Source: Sulfurimonas sp.
Lineage (GTDB): Bacteria; Campylobacterota; Campylobacteria; Campylobacterales; Sulfurimonadaceae
Direction of reading: 5' to 3'
DNA length: 28,899 nt
Assembly: GCF_023229105.1 (NCBI RefSeq)
Contig: NZ_JALNZY010000022.1
Coordinates: forward strand, 1-28,899
Positions within the stretch are counted from its first letter, which is position 1. Every line of letters begins with the position of its first letter. Below are positions 22,951 to 28,899 of the stretch, piece after piece. The translations under genes and the position numbers were made by a program. The notes beneath the pieces were generated by a model, which had not been told where the DNA came from, did not search any database, and was given only the letters and a program-made list of their open reading frames with translations.

Positions 22951-25260
22951 TTAAACATCTAAATGTTTAACATCTTTTGCATGTGTTTGAATATAGTTAC
23001 GACGAGGTTCAACTTCATCGCCCATAAAAAGAGTAAAAGTATCACTTGCTAACTCTGCATCTTCTATTGTAACTTGTAATAATATTCTATTTTCAGGGGT
23101 CATTGTAGTCTCCCAAAGCTGATCTGGATTCATCTCTCCAAGACCCTTATAACGTTGAATGTATGCACCTTTTTTAGCATACTCTATAATATTATTCAGC
23201 ACTTTTAAAATATCTTCTTTAAAGTCTAAATTCCACTCTTTTATTTTTCCATATATGTAACTTGCTTCACAAAAATGTGGAGCAGCAAAAAGATCATCAT
23301 TTATAAGTAACTCCTCCATTCCACCTTTTGTCTGCACAAAAATATGAATTGAATCCTGAGTAACTGTTTTAGTAAGAATATTATTTCCACTTTCAACTAA
23401 AAATTCTTCAACTTTTTTATACATACTTGTTATGTCAAGACCTATTAAATCAGGATTTTCTATAAAATGGCGTATTAAATCTACTAAAGCGTATCTTCTT
23501 TTTAGAGCCTCAAGAGAACCCCTGTAGTGATCAACCATTCTGAAGTATGATATTAAATCGTTATGTCCTACAGTTTGCATATCTAAAGACTCTATCCCAT
23601 TATCAATCAAAAAGTCATTCATTTGGCGGTCATCTTTAAAATAGATCTCTTTTTTTCCTTTTTTATAACGAAAAAGCGGTGGTTGTGCCAAATAGAGATA
23701 TCCATTTTCAATTACACTTCTAAAATGACGGAAGAAAAATGTCAGAAGCAGAGTCTGAATATGTGAACCATCAACGTCAGCATCGGTCATAATGATGATT
23801 TTATGATAACGAAGTTTTTCCTCATTATACTCATCACCAATCCCACAACCCATCGCCGTAATCATATTAGTAATCTCTTCAGATTTTAATATTTTATCAA
23901 GTCTTGCTTTTTCAACATTTAAAATCTTACCTTTAAGTGGTAAAATAGCTTGAAATACTCTATCTCTGCCCATTTTTGCAGAACCGCCTGCAGAGTCACC
24001 TTCCACCAGATAAAGTTCACAGATGGAAGCATCTTTACTTTGGCAATCTGCAAGTTTTCCAGGAAGCGTTCCAACACTCATGGAGTCTTTTCTGCGTGTC
24101 AATTCTCTTGCTTTTTTAGCAGCTTCACGACCTCTTGCTGCCATAAGAGATTTTGCAACAATTGCTTTTGCTTCAATTGGATTTTCTTCAAAATATTTAC
24201 TCAGTAACTCATAAGTAGCTTTTTGGATTAACGGTCTTACATAAGTATTTCCAAGTTTACCTTTAGTCTGTCCCTCAAATTGAGGCTCAGGAACACGAGC
24301 TGAAACAATAGCGATAAGACCTTCACTAGTATCTTCCCCGCTTATTTTAACATCTTTCTCTTTTGCTGCACCGTTTTGAGAGTTATAATTTGATATAGCT
24401 CTAGTTAGTGCAGCACGAAAACCCGCTTCATGTGTTCCGCCGTTTGGAGTTCGTATGTTATTTACAAAAGAGTAAACTTTTTCATCATAAGTATCATTAT
24501 ACATAAGTGCTATATCAAATTCTATATCTTCAATTTTTGAACTAAATTCAAAAACTTTAGCAACTTCTTGTTTTTTATTTAAATCTGTAACATATTGAGC
24601 TATACCACCCTCAAAATGGTATGTTTGTGAAACATTAGTTCTCTCATCAATAAAATTAATAGTTATAAATGGATTAAGGTATGCAAGTTCTTTAAATCTT
24701 CTAGCTAAATATTCATATTCAAAAATCACAATTTCCGTAAATATACTAGGATCTGGTGCAAATTCTATCGTAGTACCTGTTTTACGAGTTTTTCCTATAA
24801 CAGAAAGTATCTCTTGAGGTATACCTTTTTTAAAATCTTGTTCAAAAATTTCTCCATCTCTGTTAATAGTCATTTTTAACTCTGAAGATAGAGCATTTAC
24901 GACAGATACACCAACACCATGAAGACCACCAGAGACTTTATAAGTATCTTTATCAAATTTACCGCCGGCATGAAGAACTGTTAAAACAACAGTAGCAGCA
25001 CTTATTCCTTCAGTTGGATGTATATCAGTAGGAATACCACGCCCATTATCAGATACTCTACATGTGCCATTTTTTGTAAGAATTATATTAATAGTATCAC
25101 AGTGACCTGCCATTGCCTCATCAATTGAGTTATCAATAACCTCATAAACCAAATGATGTAAACCTCTATGTCCGGTATCACCAATGTACATACCAGGTCG
25201 TTTACGAACTGCTTCTAATCCTTTAAGGACTTTAATATTAATAGCGCCGTAATTTTCCAT
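22951..25260 (-). CDS. gyrB: DNA gyrase subunit B
   Basis: A 769-residue GyrB, the ATPase subunit of gyrase, which introduces negative supercoils ahead of the fork. The GHKL ATPase has VYEVIDNSIDEAMAG (38-52), DNGRGIPTD (71-79) and GGLHGVGVSVVNALS. The transducer domain follows, then TOPRIM with YLVEGDSAGGSAKMGRDR and MTDADVDGSH. The C-terminus has the gyrase-specific IQRYKGLGEMNPDQLW. Length matches Campylobacterota GyrB. A GGAG stands before the ATG. It is separated from dnaN by a hairpin, so it likely has its own promoter (TAAAAT-type candidate in the 174-bp spacer), and it leads the gyrB-GGDEF/EAL-queF cluster. Confidence 0.97.
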   Translation of the reverse strand: MENYGAINIKVLKGLEAVRKRPGMYIGDTGHRGLHHLVYEVIDNSIDEAMAGHCDTINIILTKNGTCRVSDNGRGIPTDIHPTEGISAATVVLTVLHAGGKFDKDTYKVSGGLHGVGVSVVNALSSELKMTINRDGEIFEQDFKKGIPQEILSVIGKTRKTGTTIEFAPDPSIFTEIVIFEYEYLARRFKELAYLNPFITINFIDERTNVSQTYHFEGGIAQYVTDLNKKQEVAKVFEFSSKIEDIEFDIALMYNDTYDEKVYSFVNNIRTPNGGTHEAGFRAALTRAISNYNSQNGAAKEKDVKISGEDTSEGLIAIVSARVPEPQFEGQTKGKLGNTYVRPLIQKATYELLSKYFEENPIEAKAIVAKSLMAARGREAAKKARELTRRKDSMSVGTLPGKLADCQSKDASICELYLVEGDSAGGSAKMGRDRVFQAILPLKGKILNVEKARLDKILKSEEITNMITAMGCGIGDEYNEEKLRYHKIIIMTDADVDGSHIQTLLLTFFFRHFRSVIENGYLYLAQPPLFRYKKGKKEIYFKDDRQMNDFLIDNGIESLDMQTVGHNDLISYFRMVDHYRGSLEALKRRYALVDLIRHFIENPDLIGLDITSMYKKVEEFLVESGNNILTKTVTQDSIHIFVQTKGGMEELLINDDLFAAPHFCEASYIYGKIKEWNLDFKEDILKVLNNIIEYAKKGAYIQRYKGLGEMNPDQLWETTMTPENRILLQVTIEDAELASDTFTLFMGDEVEPRRNYIQTHAKDVKHLDV

Positions 25261-25370
25261 TTAATACTCCATTATAACTTTGTTACATAATTGGGGTTAT
25301 TTTATCTAATTTATTCTAAAAATAAGTTTTATATGCTTATAAGCGGGTATTTTGATAGGTTTTAATAATA

Positions 25371-25397
25371 AGACTTCTTATAAAATAGAAGAAGTCT
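25371..25397 (-). terminator. dnaN terminator
   Basis: A perfect 9-bp stem AGACTTCTT / AAGAAGTCT around a 9-nt loop, 38 bp past the dnaN stop. A T-rich stretch (TTATTATT) follows on the minus strand. It separates dnaN from gyrB. A 10-bp palindrome GCTTATAAGC (25335-25344) lies just beyond. Confidence 0.65.
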
Positions 25398-25434
25398 GCT
25401 AAAAGAGGTTTAAAATAAAAATTAAGTGTAAGGT

Positions 25435-26502
25435 TTATATAACTATAGGCATAACAACAGTTTTAAAATTAGCTTCACTTAGAACAAAAGGCAGATTGCT
25501 TTCATTGAGACCGATAGTAAATTCAGAACTGTTTACGGTATTTAAAAAATCTAAAAGATATCTGCTGTTAATTGCAATAACAAAAGGTGAAGAAAAGCCT
25601 GTTTCATAATTTATCTCTGTTTTAGCTTCTATATTGTCATCACTTAGTGATTCAAACGTAATTGTGTTATTAAAAAAAGTTATTTTTACATCTGTTGAGA
25701 TTGTAGTAATTTGTTTAATTGATTCTATCATCACAGCTTTTGGAAGAGTAAGTGTTTTTGAGATCTCTTTTGGAATAATCCTTGAATATTCAGGAAATTT
25801 TCCATTTATAAGTTTTGTAAAAAAAGTATAATTTTTTGAGTTTATAATAAGATTTGTCTCATCATAATAAAGTTCTATGTCATCAAAAAATAGTTTTTGA
25901 ATCTCTATTATTGCTTTTTTTGGGATGATTATAGATAGTTGACTGCTGTTTTCATTTTTTATATTAACTACTGCTAATCTTCTGGTATCTGTGGAGGCAA
26001 AATTAATACTATCTTCTCTGATATCAATGAGTGCACCATTTAATTCAAATTTTGGGTTGTTTGTATCAATTGATGGAGTTATTTTTTTAAGAGAGTCTAT
26101 AAGAGAGTGTGAATTTATCGTTATACGAGGTTTTCCTTCATATATTGGAAATGTTGGAAATTCACTATAAGAAAATGTTGGTAATTTAAAATTTGAGTGT
26201 GATTGGGAGATATATAAAATATCATTTTTAACTTCTAAGCTAATTTCTCCATCTTTTAAAATTCTTACAATATCTAAAAATTTTTTACCATTAGCCGTAA
26301 CAGTGCCATTGCCAATTATATTTACTTTATCAGTTGATACAATAAGACCTATTTCATAGTCTGTAGCTTTGATGCAGAGTTTAGAATTTGAAACATCTAT
26401 TAATACATGAGATGTAATTTGTGAGGTATCTTTTTTTTCTAAAAATGGTTGTGTATGAATTAAAATATTTTCAATGATAGATTTTTGTACTGTTATCTTC
26501 AT
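25435..26502 (-). CDS. dnaN: DNA polymerase III beta sliding clamp
   Basis: A 355-residue beta clamp, forming the dimeric ring that tethers DNA polymerase III. Typical features are ANGKKFLDIVRILKDGEISLEV in domain 1, FKLPTFSYSEFPTFP, FASTDTRRLAVV in domain 2, INGKFPEYSRIIPK in domain 3, and the hydrophobic C-terminus VMPIVI that forms the partner-binding pocket. The ATG is preceded by AGGA. A TATAAT candidate (minus, 26517-26522) overlaps the AT-rich part of the origin, so firing of the origin and dnaN transcription may interfere. It is next to dnaA, as in most bacteria. Confidence 0.96.
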   Translation of the reverse strand: MKITVQKSIIENILIHTQPFLEKKDTSQITSHVLIDVSNSKLCIKATDYEIGLIVSTDKVNIIGNGTVTANGKKFLDIVRILKDGEISLEVKNDILYISQSHSNFKLPTFSYSEFPTFPIYEGKPRITINSHSLIDSLKKITPSIDTNNPKFELNGALIDIREDSINFASTDTRRLAVVNIKNENSSQLSIIIPKKAIIEIQKLFFDDIELYYDETNLIINSKNYTFFTKLINGKFPEYSRIIPKEISKTLTLPKAVMIESIKQITTISTDVKITFFNNTITFESLSDDNIEAKTEINYETGFSSPFVIAINSRYLLDFLNTVNSSEFTIGLNESNLPFVLSEANFKTVVMPIVI

Positions 26503-26668
26503 CTAAATTCCTATTTATTATATAAAATTATAGTAGTAGTAGTAGGTGGGAGTGAAAATGTGAATATCACTCTGTAGCTACTACTCTAAGGGTTTTTTAG
26601 ATGTGATGAACCTTTTGAGCTTTTTTCACATCTGTTCACTTAAGTAATTATATCTTTTTTTCATCTTT
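26503..26668. other. oriC: Probable chromosomal replication origin (dnaA-dnaN spacer)
   Basis: This 166-bp spacer holds, in order, an AT-rich tract (26503-26530), five TAG triplets (26531-26545), the G-rich GTGGG, and DnaA boxes. The boxes have the epsilon-type core: GTGAA in 26552-26556, TGTGAATAT (26559-26567), TTTTTTCACA (26621-26630) and TTCACT (26635-26640). A second TAG tract in reverse orientation (CTACTAC, 26579-26585) follows. An AT-rich duplex next to DnaA-trio repeats and boxes is the arrangement known for bacterial DNA unwinding. The inverted repeat AGATGTGA / TCACATCT (26599-26606, 26626-26633) overlaps the outer boxes. Helicobacter has its unwinding site at the same position. 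Confidence 0.8.
26531..26545 (+). repeat. DnaA-trio tract (five TAG repeats)
   Basis: Five uninterrupted TAG triplets, preceded by AT-rich DNA and followed by GTGGG and then DnaA boxes. Read from the boxes outward this is 3'-GAT-5' repeated, the polarity expected for single-strand binding by DnaA. Confidence 0.75.
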
Positions 26669-27976
26669 TTAAGAAGAGGATGTTATTTTGTTTGTTAACT
26701 CTTCTATTTTAACTTTAAAATCTTCATCATTTTGGATTAATTCGTTTATTTTTTTTAGTGTATGACTTATAGCGGTATGGTCTTTCATTCCAAAGTATTG
26801 TGCAAGTTGTGGCATTGTATTTTGGGTTAAATCACGGCAGAGATAGATAGCAATTCTTCTTGCATAAACCAGATTTTTGCTTCTTCCTTTTGAGCGAATT
26901 TCACTCGGTTTTATATTTAAATCTTTTGCAACACTTTGCGTGATAATATCTAGGGTAAGATTTGCACGATTTTCTTGAAGTTGATCTTTTAAAACACTTT
27001 TTGTAAATTGCAAATCTATATCTACATGCATAAGTTGTGAATAAGCATGTAGTTTAGATAAAATCCCCTCAATTTCACGAACGTTACTCTCAATTACTGT
27101 TGCTATATAACTTATGATGTCTTTTGTAAGAGTAACTTTATTGATTTTACATTTATTTTCTATAATGGCTATTTTAGTCTCAAGTTCTGGAGGCTGAATA
27201 TCTGCAACAAGTCCATGCTCAAAGCGACTTTGAAGTCTTTTTTCAAGTCCCGCTATCTTTTTTGGATGTTTATCGGCTGTTAATATAATCTGCTTGCCAA
27301 CACCTTTAAGTGCTTCAAAAGTATGAAAAAATTCCTCTTGAATACCCTCTTTATTACTTAAAAACTGGATATCGTCTATAAGAAGAACATCACATTTACG
27401 ATATTTTTCTTGAAACCTTTCCATGGTTTTATTTCTAACATGACGTATAAAGTCATTTAAAAACTGCTCAACAGTAGTGTAGATAACAATTTTCCCCTGA
27501 TTTTGAAAAACATTTCCTGCTGCTTGCATCAGGTGAGTTTTGCCTAAACCGACTCCCCCGTGAATAAAAAGAGGATTATAAAGAACACCTGCTTTTTCAC
27601 TTACGCTCTTTACTGCAGCATAAGCAAATTGGTTAGAACCTCCAACCATAAAATTTTCAAAAGTGTGTGATGGATTTAGTAATGAATGTAGCTGTTTTTG
27701 CTCTTTTTTTTGTTCTGCTTTTTTAGATTCAATCTGATTTTTAAGTAAAATTTTAACAGTTACATTAGATGCATCATGTACTTCAAAAAGATGTTTGATT
27801 TTTGCGCTGTATCTATTTTTTATCCAGTTTAAAACTAGAGAGTTTGGGGCATAAAAAAGCGCTGTGTCACTTGTGGATTTTTTTGTGTCATAAACGAGAT
27901 GTTTTATATATCTGTTATATTCAATCTCGGGTATCTCCTCTTTTAGTAAAAGCAAATTTTTTTGACCTATATTCAC
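26669..27976 (-). CDS. dnaA: Chromosomal replication initiator protein DnaA
   Basis: A 435-residue DnaA. Domain I starts MNIGQKNLLLLKEEIPEIEYNRYIK, and the linker is Lys/Glu/Gln-rich (about 78-100). The AAA+ domain has Walker A GGVGLGKT (140-147), Walker B LLIDD (197-201) and the arginine-finger region LQSRFEHG. Domain IV has KGRSKNLVYARRIAIYLCRDLT and the DNA-recognition helix FGMKDHTAISHTLKKI; the usual Arg before Asp-His-Thr is Lys, which may relate to epsilon-type box specificity. The frame continues 45 codons upstream, but that part reads as non-domain sequence and contains DnaA boxes. The GTG with GAGGAAGAG upstream is chosen as start. It is divergent from ruvC. Confidence 0.94.
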   Translation of the reverse strand: MNIGQKNLLLLKEEIPEIEYNRYIKHLVYDTKKSTSDTALFYAPNSLVLNWIKNRYSAKIKHLFEVHDASNVTVKILLKNQIESKKAEQKKEQKQLHSLLNPSHTFENFMVGGSNQFAYAAVKSVSEKAGVLYNPLFIHGGVGLGKTHLMQAAGNVFQNQGKIVIYTTVEQFLNDFIRHVRNKTMERFQEKYRKCDVLLIDDIQFLSNKEGIQEEFFHTFEALKGVGKQIILTADKHPKKIAGLEKRLQSRFEHGLVADIQPPELETKIAIIENKCKINKVTLTKDIISYIATVIESNVREIEGILSKLHAYSQLMHVDIDLQFTKSVLKDQLQENRANLTLDIITQSVAKDLNIKPSEIRSKGRSKNLVYARRIAIYLCRDLTQNTMPQLAQYFGMKDHTAISHTLKKINELIQNDEDFKVKIEELTNKITSSS

Positions 27977-28076
27977 AACTCTTCCTCTATCTTTATTATA
28001 TTTGTGAATAATAGCGCTTATTGCCATAAATAGAGTTAAAATTATGTGAATAACAAATTTGTGAATATGTGAATAG
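27970..28076. promoter_or_regulatory. DnaA-box cluster upstream of dnaA (possible oriC1 / autoregulatory site)
   Basis: Five epsilon-type DnaA boxes lie in 107 bp. TATTCACA is at 27970-27977. TGTGAATAA occurs at 28003-28011 and 28045-28053. TGTGAATAT (28060-28068) and TGTGAATAG (28068-28076) share one base and are direct repeats 8 bp apart. The first overlaps the dnaA GTG start codon; the second lies 2 bp upstream of the dnaA -10 box. This can be both an origin sub-region and a repressor site for dnaA. Confidence 0.75.
27995..28000 (-). promoter_or_regulatory. dnaA: -10 box (TATAAT) for dnaA
   Basis: A perfect minus-strand TATAAT 18 nt before the GTG start, leaving a very short leader that still holds the GAGGA ribosome-binding site. 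A DnaA box abuts its upstream side. Confidence 0.55.
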
Positions 28077-28092
28077 GTTAAAATTGTTGCAC

Positions 28093-28098
28093 TATAAT
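28093..28098 (+). promoter_or_regulatory. ruvC: -10 box (TATAAT) for ruvC
   Basis: A perfect TATAAT 28 nt before the chosen ruvC ATG. The DnaA boxes at 28060-28076 occupy its -35 region, so DnaA could modulate ruvC too. Confidence 0.5.
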
Positions 28099-28126
28099 AC
28101 GAAAATATCATGCCATGAGGATTGAG

Positions 28127-28606
28127 ATGACAATTTTAGGAATAGATCCGGGAACAAGAAAAATGGGCTATGCTCTTATTTCTTTAGAAAAAGGTAAAAT
28201 TTTATTAATTGAGGCTGGACTTATAAAAATAAAAGCCGAAGAGTTACAGTTTCAGATTCCGCAGATGGTTGAAGCTTTTGAAGGTATATTTAAAAATCAT
28301 AAAATAGATGAAGTAGCAATTGAAGATATTTTTTATGCACATAATCCAAAAACAACAATTAAACTTGCCCAATTTCGCGGAGCAATTATACTTATGCTTC
28401 TTCAGCAGTTTGGGCAGTTCAATGAATATACGGCGCTTCAAGTTAAAAAAGCACTTACAGGAAATGGTAAAGCCACAAAAGAGCAAGTCGCTTTTATGGT
28501 AAAGAGACTTTTAAACATAAAAAAAGAGATAAAACCGCTTGATATAACTGATGCTATTGCCGTTGCAATAACGCATTCTCAAAGAGTAAAATTAAAACAA
28601 CAGTAA
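28127..28606 (+). CDS. ruvC: Holliday junction resolvase RuvC
   Basis: A 159-residue RuvC, the endonuclease that cuts Holliday junctions with RuvAB. Acidic active-site residues are visible: D7 in ILGIDPGTRKMGYA, E66 in VAIEDIFYAHNPKT, and D139/D142 in LDITDAIAVAITHS. GNGKATKEQV (112-121) and KLAQFRGAII fit the family. An in-frame ATG four codons upstream exists, but the chosen ATG has AGGATTGAG directly before it and gives the standard N-terminus. It is divergent from dnaA over the DnaA-box cluster. Its last ten codons are part of a tandem duplication that continues into the spacer. Confidence 0.95.
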   Translation: MTILGIDPGTRKMGYALISLEKGKILLIEAGLIKIKAEELQFQIPQMVEAFEGIFKNHKIDEVAIEDIFYAHNPKTTIKLAQFRGAIILMLLQQFGQFNEYTALQVKKALTGNGKATKEQVAFMVKRLLNIKKEIKPLDITDAIAVAITHSQRVKLKQQ

Positions 28607-28667
28607 TTTTTCATCTTGTTATAAATCAAAGAGTAAATTTTTAAAAACAGTATAATCTTGTTATAAA
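28579..28667 (+). repeat. Imperfect tandem duplication over the ruvC 3' end
   Basis: Two adjacent copies, 28579-28625 and 28626-28667, both begin TCAAAGAGTAAA and end ATCTTGTTATAAA. The middle parts match at about 11 of 15 positions, and copy two lacks about 5 bp. Copy one carries the ruvC stop codon; copy two contains the TATAAT before the next gene. Confidence 0.75.
28651..28656 (+). promoter_or_regulatory. -10 box (TATAAT) for the hemerythrin-like gene
   Basis: A perfect TATAAT 28 nt before the ATG, inside the second copy of the tandem duplication. AAGGA lies between it and the ATG. Confidence 0.5.
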
Positions 28668-28684
28668 ATTGTTAAGGAAAAATT

Positions 28685-28899
28685 ATGAATCCATTTACAA
28701 ATCTGCCTGAAGGGCACCCTGCTAAAGTCTATATAGAAGAAAATATGTTGATAAGAGGTTTGATTGCAAGTATAAGCACTATTGATATAATAAAGAATTT
28801 TGAAGAGTTTGAAGATAAGTTTAAAAAACTTTGTTTAGTTGAGAAACATTTTGCCAGAAAAGAGAATCAGCTTTTTTCATACTTGGAAAAATATGGCTG
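28685..28899 (+). CDS. Hemerythrin HHE-like domain protein (3' end missing)
   Basis: First 71 codons of a gene cut by the right edge. LPEGHPAKVYIEENMLIRGLI (about 7-27) and LVEKHFARKENQLFSYLEKYG (about 51-71) match the HHE domain pattern of DUF438-type proteins: GHPxxxxxxEN, then KHxxRKENxLFxYLEK. His and Glu of these motifs are the expected di-iron or haem-binding ligands. Many relatives start with a DUF438 module and end with a PAS domain. This one begins directly at the HHE part; what follows is unseen. Possible roles are oxygen, nitric oxide or redox sensing. AAGGA stands before the ATG. Confidence 0.72.
   Translation, partial: MNPFTNLPEGHPAKVYIEENMLIRGLIASISTIDIIKNFEEFEDKFKKLCLVEKHFARKENQLFSYLEKYG

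Noticed and set aside
26599..26633. Inverted repeat AGATGTGA / TCACATCT considered as dnaA terminator
   Set aside because: On the dnaA strand it is followed by A residues rather than U, has a 19-nt loop, and its arms coincide with DnaA-box-like sequence, so an origin role is preferred.
1..28899. CRISPR arrays, tRNA/rRNA genes, insertion sequences, prophage or defence systems
   Set aside because: No regular repeat-spacer pattern, cloverleaf, transposase, integrase or known defence protein was found; gene content is housekeeping throughout.

Overview
The window reads as chromosomal DNA from a Campylobacterota (Epsilonproteobacteria) bacterium, most likely a Sulfurimonas-like organism. It is AT-rich and uses TATAAT-type -10 boxes with little -35 consensus. 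It has the fliK-flgD-flgE flagellar order, ThyX in place of ThyA, a short QueF, and a replication origin beside dnaA with epsilon-type DnaA boxes (TTCAC core). Genus is an inference from gene content and protein style; no database search was possible.

Layout. (1) 1-4355, minus: flagellar hook operon fliK-flgD-flgE paralog-flgE (last gene cut by the window edge), with two sigma-54-like sites. (2) 4451-9866: a small exported protein, an MnmA-like PP-loop enzyme, an RhlE-type DEAD-box helicase, a divergent orphan protein that looks like a decayed helicase C-terminal lobe with a basic repetitive tail, primase DnaG, and a 43-residue exported peptide. (3) 10059-16786: rpsU on the plus strand, then a long minus-strand series nrdB, nitrilase-like hydrolase, pcm, thyX, lipoprotein, phnA-like, diguanylate cyclase, dgt. 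Several of these set deoxynucleotide supply (NrdB, ThyX, Dgt). (4) 16938-21150: periplasmic MsrB-MsrA fusion, typA/bipA, and a CCA-adding-type nucleotidyltransferase. (5) 21139-28111: the origin segment, minus-strand dnaA, dnaN, gyrB, a degenerate GGDEF-EAL membrane protein and queF. (6) 28127-28899, plus: ruvC and the start of a hemerythrin-like protein.

The strongest non-genic signal is the 166-bp dnaA-dnaN spacer. It holds an AT-rich segment, five TAG triplets, a G-rich spacer, DnaA boxes, and a second shorter inverted TAG tract. This is the layout of a DnaA-box/DnaA-trio unwinding module. A second DnaA-box cluster lies between dnaA and ruvC and overlaps the probable GTG start of dnaA, suggesting a bipartite origin and autoregulation.

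Other points of note are the orphan RecA2-like protein, candidate leaderless mRNAs for dnaG and a small exported protein, and a tandem duplication over the ruvC 3' end whose second copy carries the promoter-like TATAAT of the next gene. I see no rRNA, tRNA, CRISPR array, insertion sequence or prophage. This is a housekeeping region, not an accessory island.
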